The notes under the pieces are model-generated. The model saw only the letters and a program-made list of their open reading frames with translations, had not been told where the DNA came from and searched no databases. A stretch of 64,000 nt of DNA, from the NCBI GenBank assembly GCA_964590135.1, contig CAZPVX010000014.1, forward strand, positions 59,675 to 123,674, given 5' to 3'. The DNA comes from JBDHWI01 sp964590135 (GTDB lineage Bacteria; Chloroflexota; Anaerolineae; J036; Brachytrichaceae). The position numbers and the translations under genes were made by a program. Position 1 is the stretch's first letter. Each line of letters starts with the position of its first letter. Below, piece by piece: positions 1 through 8,772 of this stretch.

Positions 1-453
1 AATGGCATGGGCGCCGGCTACGATGCAGCGGTGTTCTCGCCGAGCGCCGATTTCAAGTTCAAGAACGACACACAGAGCCACCTGCTGATCGAAACGGTGT
101 ACGATCCGGCGAAGGTGACGCTGACCTTCAAGTTCTATGGCACGCCGGATGGTCGCGAGGTGACCATCAGCCCCAGCGTGATTGAGAACACTGTGCCGCA
201 CGGGCCGGACGTGTATGAGAAGGACACCGACAACGAAGTGCCGGCCGGCAAGGCCAAGCAGGTCGACTATGCGGTGGATGGCGCGACGATCTCCTTCACC
301 CGCCAGGTCACGCGCAACGGCGAGACGCTGATTGACGAGCGCGTGATCAGCCGATATGTGCCCTGGCAGAACGTCTTCCGCTTCGGTGAGGGCTTCGTTC
401 CGCCCGAAGGTGCGACTGTGGTGGGCATGGAAACGCCGACGCCGACACCTTGA
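1..453 (+). CDS. VanW family protein, C-terminal part
   Basis: The reading frame is open from base 1, so this is the 3' end of a longer gene; the upstream part is outside the window. The visible 150 residues contain the end of a VanW-like domain (GYDAAVFSP, DFKFKNDT, then LLIET) followed by a G5-like beta region (VTRNGETLIDERVISRYVPW) and a Thr-Pro tail. VanW-domain proteins are usually membrane-anchored, cell-surface proteins of unknown biochemical role. The gene converges on the leftward S41-like gene 51 bases away, with a small hairpin between them. The assignment rests on recognised motifs; the domain count upstream cannot be judged. Confidence 0.75.
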   Translation, partial: NGMGAGYDAAVFSPSADFKFKNDTQSHLLIETVYDPAKVTLTFKFYGTPDGREVTISPSVIENTVPHGPDVYEKDTDNEVPAGKAKQVDYAVDGATISFTRQVTRNGETLIDERVISRYVPWQNVFRFGEGFVPPEGATVVGMETPTPTP

Positions 454-466
454 AGCGAGTGAGGGC

Positions 467-483
467 GGAGACATCGAGTCTCC
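467..483. terminator. Small hairpin between convergent genes
   Basis: GGAGAC (467-472), a five-base loop, then GTCTCC (478-483), followed on the + strand by a pyrimidine-rich TTCTCAC stretch. It sits between two convergent stop codons. The stem is short and there is no clean T run, so termination is plausible but weakly supported. Confidence 0.35.
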
Positions 484-504
484 TTCTCACACTTTCTCCC
501 TCTC

Positions 505-1785
505 TCATTTGCCAGTGAGCGCCTCGATTGCCTGTTGCAACTGCGGGTCGTCTTGCGCAGTGAAATCTTCCCACGCCTTGTCGGAAGTGATGTTGGGTTG
601 CACGCCCTTGCCACGCCACGAAGTGTTCTTCAGGCCGAGATAATCCCCGCTGGGGATGAGCATCTGAATCTGCGAGCTGGGCAGGATGGTCGAGCTGAAT
701 TGCGCGAGCAAACCGCGCGTGGCGGTGCCGATGATCTGCGCGCGGCCGGCGTCTTGCAGCAAGCCGGCGAACGCCTCGGCCTGGCCGGTGGTCATCTCGC
801 TCACCAGCACCACCATCGGCACTTCCTGTGAGCCGCCGATGCTCTTGCCGGCGATGTCGATGGCCTGCCTCTTGTTGCGCACCAGCACATTGCCCACCGG
901 ACCATTCACAAACAGCGACAGCGCATCGTTGAGCGGGAAGTTGTTGTCCCGGACAACGCGCAGATCCAGCACCAACCCATCGATGTTTTGATCGGCGTTC
1001 AGGCTGCGCAGCGCCTTCGTCAGATCCGCGCGCAGATTTGTCGGATTTGTGGGGTCGGGCGCGATGTAGCCGATGTTTGTGTCAGGCAGGCGCTTGTAGA
1101 TGGTCGGGCTGTTTGGCTCGATCATGCGGCGGGTGATCGTCACCTCGCGCGGCTGCTGGCCGGGCGTGCGAACGGTCACCTTCACGTCGCTGCCCTCTTC
1201 GCCGCGCAGTTTGCCGATGATCTGATCCGCCGGCGTGGTGTGGCTCACCGGCTGGCCTTCGATGGCGATGATCGCATCGTGAGGTTGAATGCCGGCGCGG
1301 TCGGCCGGCGAATCAGGATACACGGTCAAAATCAACAGGCGGTCCTTGCCCTCGCGCGGCAGATCGACCTGCACGCCGATGCCCGGGTAGCGCGGCGTGG
1401 CTGCGCTTTGCGGCTGCGCTGCCTGCAAGACCAGATCGGGATCGCCGATTTTGTCGACGACGGCGCGCAAACTCGCGCCAAATTGCGCGCCAGATTCGTC
1501 CTTCGCGCTGATGATCTTGTTGCGCTCTTCATCCACGACTTTCTGCCACTCCGCGCCAGTGGCGGCTGAGTTGAGATACATCGCCTTCAAGCTGGTCACG
1601 GCAAAATCGAAATCGCGCAATTGCGCCTGAATGCGTGGCGGAAGCGCGTCGGCAGCTTGTGTCGGTTGGCGGTTGGTAAGCATGTCGCGCACAGTGGCGC
1701 CAGTAATGGGCAGGTTGCCGCAAGCGCTGAGCGTGAGCATGGCAGCGACGCCGGCGGCCAGCATCGCGCGTTGGGTGTTGGTCAT
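505..1785 (-). CDS. S41/C-terminal-processing-protease-like lipoprotein with PDZ domain, probably inactive
   Basis: This 426-residue protein starts with a lipoprotein signal (lipobox LSAC, Cys22). A helical region follows, then a PDZ domain (about 130-210, GIGVQVDLP to EVTITRR) and an S41 peptidase fold in the C-terminal half, ending with the usual PSGDYLG...GVQPNI segment. CtpA/Prc-type enzymes cleave C-terminal tails with a Ser-Lys dyad. Aligning the conserved LLQD-GRA core with E. coli Prc places Gly (in EMTTGQAE) at the Ser position and Leu (in TRGLL) at the Lys position. Both catalytic residues therefore seem lost, and the protein is more likely a surface scaffold or peptide-binding pseudoprotease. 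The alignment was done by eye. Confidence 0.8.
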   Translation of the reverse strand: MTNTQRAMLAAGVAAMLTLSACGNLPITGATVRDMLTNRQPTQAADALPPRIQAQLRDFDFAVTSLKAMYLNSAATGAEWQKVVDEERNKIISAKDESGAQFGASLRAVVDKIGDPDLVLQAAQPQSAATPRYPGIGVQVDLPREGKDRLLILTVYPDSPADRAGIQPHDAIIAIEGQPVSHTTPADQIIGKLRGEEGSDVKVTVRTPGQQPREVTITRRMIEPNSPTIYKRLPDTNIGYIAPDPTNPTNLRADLTKALRSLNADQNIDGLVLDLRVVRDNNFPLNDALSLFVNGPVGNVLVRNKRQAIDIAGKSIGGSQEVPMVVLVSEMTTGQAEAFAGLLQDAGRAQIIGTATRGLLAQFSSTILPSSQIQMLIPSGDYLGLKNTSWRGKGVQPNITSDKAWEDFTAQDDPQLQQAIEALTGK

Positions 1786-1887
1786 GCGTTTCTTCCTTGC
1801 CGCGTCACTGCGGCTGATGGCGCTAGCATATCCCGCAGGTTAAGAGCAACCTGAGCGCTTCTTTGCCGGCGCGCAACCAGCTCGTGT

Positions 1888-1939
1888 CGATGGCCGGCAG
1901 GCTGCCGCTCAAAAAGCGCGCCGGCAGCCGGGGCCATCG
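1888..1939. terminator. Strong two-part stem-loop downstream of the glgC-mce pair
   Basis: CGATGGCC (1888-1895) pairs with GGCCATCG (1932-1939), and inside it GGCTGCCG (1900-1907) pairs with CGGCAGCC (1922-1929). It lies just after the leftward epimerase gene ends and before the S41-like gene starts. It has no T run, so it may be a factor-dependent terminator or an RNA-stabilising hairpin. Confidence 0.45.
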
Positions 1940-1951
1940 AATCAGTTGTCC

Positions 1952-2356
1952 CTACGGCTTCGGTTTTTGATACAGCTCCACCAGCACGCCGAAGGTGCTG
2001 CGCGGATGAACGAAGGCATATAGCGTGCCGTCGTCGCGCTGCACCGGCTGCGGGTTGATCAGTTCGCAGCCATGCGCGGCCAGTCGCTTCAGCGCCGCGT
2101 CGATGTCATCGACAGCGAGGCAGAGGTGATGCATGCCGGCGCCATGTTTCGCCATCCACTTCACGATGCCGGTGTCGTCGCGGGTCGGTTGCACCAGTTC
2201 GATGTGACCTTCGCCGGCCGGCAGGAATGCCACTTTCACGCCCTCGCGCGGCACATCTTCCACGCGCTGCACATCCAGCCCCAATCCATCGCGATAAAAA
2301 GCCATCGCCGTGTCCAGGTCCGGCACGGCGATGGCAAGGTGATCGATTTTCATCAT
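1952..2356 (-). CDS. mce: Methylmalonyl-CoA epimerase (VOC superfamily)
   Basis: The 134-residue length and the two-fold VOC pattern fit methylmalonyl-CoA epimerase, which interconverts the R and S forms of methylmalonyl-CoA in propionyl-CoA metabolism. Expected metal ligands are visible: His in KIDHLAIA near the start, Glu in HIELVQP, His in MHHLCLAV, and Glu in VLVELYQ near the end. The start codon abuts the glgC stop (TGA then ATG), so the two genes are translationally coupled. That pairing with a glycogen-synthesis gene is not functionally obvious. A biotin carboxylase gene is found at 44.8 kb. Other VOC enzymes are possible, but the motif spacing is typical of the epimerase. Confidence 0.85.
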   Translation of the reverse strand: MMKIDHLAIAVPDLDTAMAFYRDGLGLDVQRVEDVPREGVKVAFLPAGEGHIELVQPTRDDTGIVKWMAKHGAGMHHLCLAVDDIDAALKRLAAHGCELINPQPVQRDDGTLYAFVHPRSTFGVLVELYQKPKP

Positions 2357-3622
2357 TCAGTCGGTGCTGTCCACGCGGAACATCTCGCCGCTCTTGATCA
2401 TGTCGCCAGTGTAATCATCGTCCATCAGATCGCTGCCGACGATGACATTGCGCCCCACCTTCATGTTCGGCGGGATGATCGTGTTTTTGCCGATGACGCT
2501 CAGGCCGGTGGTCAACTGCAATTCGTTGTTGGGCGTATAGTCTGCGCCGTAGCCCACATTTGCGCCGCGCCCGATCACCACGTTTTTGTCGATGATGCAG
2601 CGGTCGACCATCGCACCCGGCTCAATCGTCGCGTCACCCATGATGATGGAGTAGCGCACCACTGCGCCGCGCCCCACTCGCACCCCCGGCGACAGCACCG
2701 AGTATTCCACCGAACCTTCCACCACGCAGCCATCGGTGATGAGCGAGTGGTTGACCGTCGCGCCGGTGCGGATGTTGACCGGCGGGCGCTCTTCTGAACG
2801 CGTGTGGATGATCCATTCGCGGTCAAGCAGGTCGAGCCGGGGCTGGTCGGCCAGCAGATCCATATGCGCTTCCCAAAAACTATGGATCGTGCCGACATCG
2901 ACCCAATAGTCGGCATACGGAAAGGCAAACACGCGGTAGCTTTCGGCCAGCATCTTGGGGATGATGTCCTTGCCAAAGTCGTGCGAGGATTGCTCGTTTT
3001 TGGCATCTTCGTACAGCACCTTCGCCAGCGTGTCGTAGTTGAACACGTAGATGCCCATCGACGCCAGCGTGCCTTTGGGCTGCTTCGGCTTCTCCTCGAA
3101 GTTGATCACGCGGTAGTTCGAGTCGGTCTGCACGATGCCGAAGCGGGTTGCCTCTTCCAGCGACACCTTCAGCGTGGCGACGGTGACGTCGGCTTGCTTC
3201 TCCTGATGGAACGCGGTGAGGATGGAGTAATCCATCTTGTAGATGTGGTCGCCGCCGGTGATGACGACGTGATCGCCCTTCGTGTTGCGCAGAAAATCCA
3301 TGTTCTGGTAGATCGCGTCCGCCGTGCCTGCATACCAGTCCAGATCCGATTTGCCCTGATAGGGCTGCAACATCCACACGCCGCCGTTCAAGCGGTCGAG
3401 ATCCCAGGGCGCGCCATTGCGGATGTGGTCTTGCAGCGAGCGCGGGCGATATTGGGTGACCACGCCGACGGTGGTGATGCCGCTGTTGACACAGTTGGAG
3501 AGCGGGAAGTCGATGATGCGGTATTTGCCGGCGAAGGGGACCGCCGGCTTGGCGCGTTTGTTCGCCAGCACACTCAGGCGGCTGCCACGGCCGCCGGCGA
3601 GGATCATTGCCACTGTTCGCAT
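2357..3622 (-). CDS. glgC: Glucose-1-phosphate adenylyltransferase (ADP-glucose pyrophosphorylase)
   Basis: GlgC makes ADP-glucose from glucose 1-phosphate and ATP, the committed step of bacterial glycogen synthesis. The 421-residue protein has the nucleotide-binding AGGRGSRL (residues 9-16), a KPAVPFAGKYRIIDF segment, GGVWMLQPYQ, WYAGTADAI, the FEEKP loop and YWVDVGTIHSFWEAH, and ends in left-handed beta-helix hexapeptide repeats. Length is normal. I chose the ATG at 3622, preceded by AAGGAA, over a TTG two codons upstream. No other glg gene is adjacent, and mce follows without a gap. Confidence 0.95.
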   Translation of the reverse strand: MRTVAMILAGGRGSRLSVLANKRAKPAVPFAGKYRIIDFPLSNCVNSGITTVGVVTQYRPRSLQDHIRNGAPWDLDRLNGGVWMLQPYQGKSDLDWYAGTADAIYQNMDFLRNTKGDHVVITGGDHIYKMDYSILTAFHQEKQADVTVATLKVSLEEATRFGIVQTDSNYRVINFEEKPKQPKGTLASMGIYVFNYDTLAKVLYEDAKNEQSSHDFGKDIIPKMLAESYRVFAFPYADYWVDVGTIHSFWEAHMDLLADQPRLDLLDREWIIHTRSEERPPVNIRTGATVNHSLITDGCVVEGSVEYSVLSPGVRVGRGAVVRYSIIMGDATIEPGAMVDRCIIDKNVVIGRGANVGYGADYTPNNELQLTTGLSVIGKNTIIPPNMKVGRNVIVGSDLMDDDYTGDMIKSGEMFRVDSTD

Positions 3623-3804
3623 GAGCAATTCCTTTCTTTGTCTTTCGGATTGTGGTGTTCAGGCAGTTGTTTGAGAAGCAGGAAGCCATGCAAAGTCACC
3701 GCAAACGCGTGCATGATGACCTGATTGATGCGGCATTTCAGCTTCACATGGCGGATTATATGCAGCCCGCCTATATGCGCGAATCACGGCGATCATGCGG
3801 CCAG

Positions 3805-5460
3805 TCAGGTTCCGCGCACGAACGTATAGACCCGCGCTGCCCCATGCGAGGGGAAGTCCTGCACCTTCAACGCGTCGCCCTCGCGCGTCAGCACGAAGGT
3901 GCGCGCGGCGCCATCGCCAAAGTCATAGCGCACGACAAAAGGCGCGTCGGTGTAGGTCATGCTGCGCCGGCCCAGGTCGCATGGCTGCGGCGTGCACGCA
4001 TCCCACGCCTGCACGGTGATCGCCGGCCCGTCGTTCGCAATCACCAGCCGCTGCAGGCCGGCGGTGGTCGGCGCGCTGTTCACCCACGTGCCGTTGAACT
4101 GCGCGAAGCGCGCATCGCCGGCCTGGGCTGTGCCTTGCACGATGGCGGTGGCACTCTGCGCGCCGGCAGCCTGCTGCGTGGCGCCGGCTTGCGCTGTGCC
4201 TTGCGCAATGAGGATCGCCTGCGCCGTGCCGGTTGCCGCAATCTGCATTGCGGCCTGCGTGGCGCGCGCCTGCGCGTCGGCCAGCACGGCGGCAATCGCG
4301 GTCGCAGTGGCTTGCGCAGACTGGGTTGCGGTGGCGGCAGCCTGTGATTGGGCATCGACCTGCGCCTGCTGCGTCGCATCTGCCGCGGCGATGCGCGTCG
4401 CATCGACCTGCGCGGTGGCCTGCGCATCCACCACGATCACCTTCACGCTGCGGCGCGCCTCGCCAAATGGGTTCGTCGCCTGCAAGGTGTAGACGGTGGT
4501 CTCTTGCGGCGCGACACGCACGCTGTCGATTGCCTTGAAGATGCCGGCGGGCAGCAATTCCACACCATCCACGTTTGCCACCGACCACGCAATCACCAGC
4601 CCATCACCCTTGCTCAGCAACACATCACTCAGTTCGCTGGCCTTGTTCACGCCGTTGAAGCTGAACTCGGCGACGAAGGGCTGGCCGGGCAGCGGTGTGG
4701 CGGTGGGGTTGGGTGTGGGGGATGGAGTCGGCGCGAGCGCCACGTCCAGCCGGCTGCGCGTGGGCTGGTTCAGCGCGTTGAATGCGGTCAACTCAAACGA
4801 TTGCTCCTGCGCGCTCGGCGTGAACGCGCCCTCGCCGGCCTGCGCATCGAATTGCAGGCGCGATGCATCCGCCGGCCGTCCATCCACCGTCAGGGCGATG
4901 CGCTGCGCGTTGTTCACCTTGAATTCGATCCTGCGCTGCGCGCCGGCGTCACTGCTGAGGGCAAACGTCACGATCTCTGCCGGCGCGCCGATCACGCTGT
5001 AGATCAGCAGCGCCAACGCCAGCAACGCCAGCAGCGGCGCGGCCACGACCGGCCACCACACGCGCCTGGGGCGGACCTGGCGGGATGAATCTCGCGCGCC
5101 GTCACCGCGGCCCTCTTCCGGCGGCAGAGAGAGCGTGCTCATGCCGATCAGCCGCAGTGAGTAGGGGCCGGCCACGAGTGGCTCGACGCCATCCCACGCC
5201 AACGACCCCCGCGGCTGAATGTCGATCTGTCCCAGGCTCACGGCGCGCTCGCCGAGGTTGGTGACGGTGACGTGCTTTGACGCGCCGTCCCAATCGACGC
5301 GCAGGTGTGTCGGCGAGATTTTTGGCGAGGGCAGCACCAGCGCGTTGTGGGCGGCGCTGCCGATGGTGAGCGTGCCGGCCTGCACCCGCGCCACATCCAC
5401 CACCTGCCCAAACGCATCGCGCGCGCGGATGTGAACCGAAGTGGAAGCGGGGGCGGACAT
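3805..5460 (-). CDS. Membrane-anchored FHA-like protein with Ala/Gln/Thr-rich repeat stalk
   Basis: Residues 1-105 look like a divergent FHA domain (LTIGSAAHNALVLPSPKIS, then HLRVDW and VTNLG), which would bind phospho-threonine partners in the cytosol. One membrane segment follows (about 134-157). The outside portion has beta-rich regions with Thr/Pro linkers, then about 110 residues of Ala/Gln/Thr-rich sequence with recurring ATAQ and GTAQA units (about 345-455), predicted helical. A final small beta domain (FNGTWVNS to YTFVRGT) closes the 551-residue protein. The organisation suggests signal linkage between cytosol and surface, but no function is known to me. Confidence 0.7.
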   Translation of the reverse strand: MSAPASTSVHIRARDAFGQVVDVARVQAGTLTIGSAAHNALVLPSPKISPTHLRVDWDGASKHVTVTNLGERAVSLGQIDIQPRGSLAWDGVEPLVAGPYSLRLIGMSTLSLPPEEGRGDGARDSSRQVRPRRVWWPVVAAPLLALLALALLIYSVIGAPAEIVTFALSSDAGAQRRIEFKVNNAQRIALTVDGRPADASRLQFDAQAGEGAFTPSAQEQSFELTAFNALNQPTRSRLDVALAPTPSPTPNPTATPLPGQPFVAEFSFNGVNKASELSDVLLSKGDGLVIAWSVANVDGVELLPAGIFKAIDSVRVAPQETTVYTLQATNPFGEARRSVKVIVVDAQATAQVDATRIAAADATQQAQVDAQSQAAATATQSAQATATAIAAVLADAQARATQAAMQIAATGTAQAILIAQGTAQAGATQQAAGAQSATAIVQGTAQAGDARFAQFNGTWVNSAPTTAGLQRLVIANDGPAITVQAWDACTPQPCDLGRRSMTYTDAPFVVRYDFGDGAARTFVLTREGDALKVQDFPSHGAARVYTFVRGT

Positions 5461-5537
5461 CGATCAAATACGCGATGCGCAATCAGGGCTGAGCGTGAAA
5501 GAGATGTCTCTTCGTGTCTGATTGCGCATTTGTGGTT

Positions 5538-7511
5538 TTATGGGATGCGCTCCGGCGTATCGACCGCCGGCTGCAGCGCGATGCGCACGGTGGCGCTGGG
5601 CTGGTCGACGACGGTGGTGAAGCCGAAGGTCGGCACGCGCACCTGCACCGGACCATCGTTGATGATGGAGAAGCGCACGCGGCCGTCACCGTCGGTGAAG
5701 GCCTGGCCGAGCGGCGTGCCGGTGTTTGCGTCGTAGATTTGCACCGGCGTGCCGGCGATGCCCTCGTTCGTGCCAGGGTCCAGTTGTCCGCTGCGGTTGA
5801 AGTCGATGAACGTCTGCACCTCGATCACCATCACGCGCGGCGTGGGCGAGGGCTGCGCAGTGGGGCGCAACTGCCCAAGGTCGACTGGCAGCACCACCAG
5901 CGGCTGCGGCGGGCGCGGGGTGGGGAACGGCGTGGCGGTGGGCAGCGGCGTCGGCGGCACAAATGGCGCCGTCGGCGTCGGCGGGTTCGGGTTCACCGTC
6001 GGCGTCGCAGTGGCCGGGAAGCCGATGCTGCACAACAGCGCATAGCTGCGCCCCTGCCCCTCGTTGGAGCGCGGCGGGTTCACCTCGCCGATCAGAAGGT
6101 AGTAATTGCCGGTGTAGTTGGCGACCCACGAGAAACGGCTGCGGAAGACGCCGCGCGCGCGCTCCTCTTCCGAGATGTCGTCATTGCCGCCGATGCCCTC
6201 GCGATTCTCGTTGAAGACGATCATGTTCGTGTCGGTGCCGGCGGACAGGTCGAGCGTCTCGCAGGTGTAGGGAATGCCCTGCTTCACCGGCAGGCGGTAG
6301 AAGTCGTTGTCCACCGTGTCGGGGCTGGGCGGCTGGAACGGCACGAAGTTGAGCTGATCGGTCTTCACGCCTGGCGCGATGAGCGAGGCGCGGTCAAAGT
6401 CGCCGTTGTACTCGAAACGGTCTGCGCCGGCGGGAAACGGCGTCGGCGGCACCGGCACCGTCGGCGTCAGCGTGTTCACCTCGACCACGGTTAGGTTGTA
6501 GGCCTGGCCGGCGCCGCGCGGCGTGGGATCTTTGTTCCAGATCCTCAACCAGTAAATGCCTTCGTAAGGCGTGTCGAGGATGATCTGCGAGCCGCGGTCG
6601 AGTGGCTGGTGGTCATCGTTATAGGCGATTTGCCCGTCGGAGGTGATGTTGATGTCGGGCCGGTCTGGCGGCAGGCTGCCCTGGATGGTCTGATTGAACA
6701 GGAACATCTCGGTGTCCACGCCCGGCTGCACGGCGGTGGTGATGCGCAGGCGGATGCCGGCGCGCGCGTAGAAGTAATACCAATCCACGTCGCCGTCGTT
6801 GCGGATACCGGTTTTGCCGGAGTTGGTATTAGGGTAAAAATTTAGGTTTTGCAGGGTTGAGCCGACGTTGACGAAGCTCCTGCGGTTGTTGAAGGCGATG
6901 ATCGGCGTCTCGTTGTCTTCGTAGGCGTCGGGGTTCGCACCGATGGGCGTGACTGTCGGCGCGCCAATAATTGCTATCGTGTAGTCGAGGCGATAGCCAT
7001 AAGGAGGCGCGCTGGTGCCCAACATATTCTTAATGCGGATGCGGTAGGTTGTCTGCACACCCGTGCTGTTGACGATGGTCACCGCAGACACATTGCCTAG
7101 TCCGCTGGTTGTGCCAGCAGCCACCGTGCCATTGGCGTCTGAAAATCCTTCAATGATGAGCGACCCGCTGCCGGCGCCGGCCAGTGCCGTTGCGGTGATC
7201 ACGATGGAGCGATTCGGATCGAGCGAGAACAAAAACCAGTCGTCATCGGCCGCTGAACCGGTTGAGGTGGGCGGATTGTTGGTGAAGAAGGTCAGCGAAC
7301 TGGTGCCGGTTTGCGGCAGAAACTTTGCAGTCTGCGCAGTGTCGTTCGGCTCATATATATCGGAAACTTGCATCGCCGGCCTGGCCAACTCCGCCGCCTG
7401 CGCAGGGCGAGACAGCAGCAGCCCGATCACCGCAAGCGTGAGGACGCCGGCCAGCGTCAGCCACAGCGCCGCCACAAAACGTGGATGAATTCGCGATGAA
7501 AGATGCCTCAT
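5538..7511 (-). CDS. Secreted PPC-domain and SdrD-B-like surface protein
   Basis: A signal-anchor segment (VAALWLTLAGVLTLAVIGLL) is followed by three bacterial pre-peptidase-like (PPC) units, each opening with a D-x-YEPND / DAYEDNE / DRFEYNG motif and containing DDDWFLF, DVDWYYF or DNDFYRL. A Pro/Thr-rich linker then leads to a C-terminal SdrD-B-like beta domain (FIDFNRSGQLDPG). Such modules are found in secreted or wall-associated proteins. The frame is open 42 codons further upstream, but that stretch crosses a dispersed palindrome, so I start at the ATG at 7511. The protein may work with the neighbouring FHA-like membrane protein 77 bases downstream, possibly in one transcript. Specific function is unknown. 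Confidence 0.75.
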   Translation of the reverse strand: MRHLSSRIHPRFVAALWLTLAGVLTLAVIGLLLSRPAQAAELARPAMQVSDIYEPNDTAQTAKFLPQTGTSSLTFFTNNPPTSTGSAADDDWFLFSLDPNRSIVITATALAGAGSGSLIIEGFSDANGTVAAGTTSGLGNVSAVTIVNSTGVQTTYRIRIKNMLGTSAPPYGYRLDYTIAIIGAPTVTPIGANPDAYEDNETPIIAFNNRRSFVNVGSTLQNLNFYPNTNSGKTGIRNDGDVDWYYFYARAGIRLRITTAVQPGVDTEMFLFNQTIQGSLPPDRPDINITSDGQIAYNDDHQPLDRGSQIILDTPYEGIYWLRIWNKDPTPRGAGQAYNLTVVEVNTLTPTVPVPPTPFPAGADRFEYNGDFDRASLIAPGVKTDQLNFVPFQPPSPDTVDNDFYRLPVKQGIPYTCETLDLSAGTDTNMIVFNENREGIGGNDDISEEERARGVFRSRFSWVANYTGNYYLLIGEVNPPRSNEGQGRSYALLCSIGFPATATPTVNPNPPTPTAPFVPPTPLPTATPFPTPRPPQPLVVLPVDLGQLRPTAQPSPTPRVMVIEVQTFIDFNRSGQLDPGTNEGIAGTPVQIYDANTGTPLGQAFTDGDGRVRFSIINDGPVQVRVPTFGFTTVVDQPSATVRIALQPAVDTPERIP

Positions 7512-7597
7512 GTCAGTTGAACCGCGCGGCATGCGCCGTGTCCTGAATTGTAATCCGCGCTTAGAAAATAGGACGTTATCCGCACGAGCGCTCCAGC

Positions 7598-7622
7598 AGG
7601 GGCGACCCAGTGAGTCGCCCCT
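7598..7622. repeat. Dispersed palindromic repeat, copy 1
   Basis: AGGGGCGAC (7598-7606) and its exact reverse complement GTCGCCCCT (7614-7622) around a 7-base loop, flanked by GC on the left and ACA on the right. The same arms and flanks occur at 19152-19174. Both copies lie just upstream of genes. This is a REP-like intergenic element by appearance. Confidence 0.6.
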
Positions 7623-7673
7623 ACAGCATGCGTGCACTTCAATCTAAAATCTGCAACCCCAAATCCAAAATCA

Positions 7674-8729
7674 TCAGAACTGTTCCAGGAAGCGCAGATC
7701 GTTCTGCCAGAAGTAGCGGATGTCGTTGATGCCGAACAGGCGCATGGCCTGGCGCTCCGGCCCCATGCCAAAGGCGAAACCGCTCCATTCGTTTGGATCG
7801 TAGCCGCCATTGCGCAGCACGCTGGGATGCACCATGCCGGCGCCGCTGATCTCCAGCCAGCCCGTGCCTTTGGTCAACATGCGGTTGCGCTCGGTGTCCA
7901 CGCCGAGATGCACGTCGATCTCGACGCTCGGCTCGGTGAAGGGGAAATACGAGCCGCGAAAGCGAATCGCGCGGCTGCTGCCGAACATGTGGCGCGCGAA
8001 TTCGCTGAACACGCCCTTCAGATCGGACAGCGTGATGTTGTGGCCGACGACCAACCCTTCGACCTGGTTGAATTGCATCTCGCTGCGCGCGGTGACCTGC
8101 TCGTAGCGATACACCATGCCCGGCAGAATCACGCGGATGGGTTTGGCGCCGCCTTCGCCGCGCTCGCGCATCACCCGAATCTGGCCTGGCGAGGTGTGCG
8201 TGCGCAGCAGCACGCCGGGCTGGGTGGTGTAGAACGTATCCCACATGTCGCGCGCGGGGTGTTCCGCCGGCATGTTGAGCAACTCGAAGTTCAATTCGTC
8301 GGTCTCGACTTCGGGCGAGCGATACACCTCGAAGCCCATCTGGGTGAAGATGCGCGTGATGCGGCGCAGGGTGATCGTGCTGGGGTGCAGCCGGCCCAGC
8401 GTCACCGGCGCGCCGGGCAGCGTCACATCGAGCGCGCCGGCCTGCATGGCCGCAGCCAGCTCGCGCTCTTTCACGTCGGCTTCCCGGGCTTGCAGCGCGG
8501 CGGTGAGCGCCTGCTTCACCTCGTTGGCGCGCTTGCCAAACGCCGGCCGCGCTTCCTTGCTGAGCGTGCCAAGCGCCGCCAGCGCTTGCTCCAACTCACC
8601 CTTGCTGCGCTTGGTGCCAAAGTAGCGGCCCTGCCACGCTTGCAGCGCATCGCTGTCGCCGGCGGCCTGCAAGGCGGCCAGCGCCTCGCTCTCCAGCGCG
8701 TTCAATCGGTCGAGTGACGTGTTGTCCAT
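7674..8729 (-). CDS. pheS: Phenylalanine--tRNA ligase alpha subunit
   Basis: PheS forms an alpha2-beta2 enzyme with PheT and carries the aminoacylation site. The 351-residue protein has an N-terminal coiled-coil region (about 1-90), the KRSKGEL element, and class II motifs: MGFEVYRSPEVETDELNFE (motif 1 area), HTSPGQIRVM, the PGMVYRYEQVTARSEMQFNQ area, and GWLEISGAGMVHPSVL with GFAFGMGPER near the C-terminus. Length and order are normal. pheT, usually the next gene, is instead at 54.2 kb in this window, on the same strand. Confidence 0.95.
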   Translation of the reverse strand: MDNTSLDRLNALESEALAALQAAGDSDALQAWQGRYFGTKRSKGELEQALAALGTLSKEARPAFGKRANEVKQALTAALQAREADVKERELAAAMQAGALDVTLPGAPVTLGRLHPSTITLRRITRIFTQMGFEVYRSPEVETDELNFELLNMPAEHPARDMWDTFYTTQPGVLLRTHTSPGQIRVMRERGEGGAKPIRVILPGMVYRYEQVTARSEMQFNQVEGLVVGHNITLSDLKGVFSEFARHMFGSSRAIRFRGSYFPFTEPSVEIDVHLGVDTERNRMLTKGTGWLEISGAGMVHPSVLRNGGYDPNEWSGFAFGMGPERQAMRLFGINDIRYFWQNDLRFLEQF

Positions 8730-8772
8730 GATGATCGCGCGATTTTACTCGCCTCGGATGCCGGCGAGGCGC

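Noticed and set aside
3959..4588. Long ORFs opposite or out of frame with the FHA-like gene's repeat region
   Set aside because: They arise from the GC-rich Ala/Gln repeat, which keeps all frames open, and have Arg/Cys/His-rich nonsense composition.
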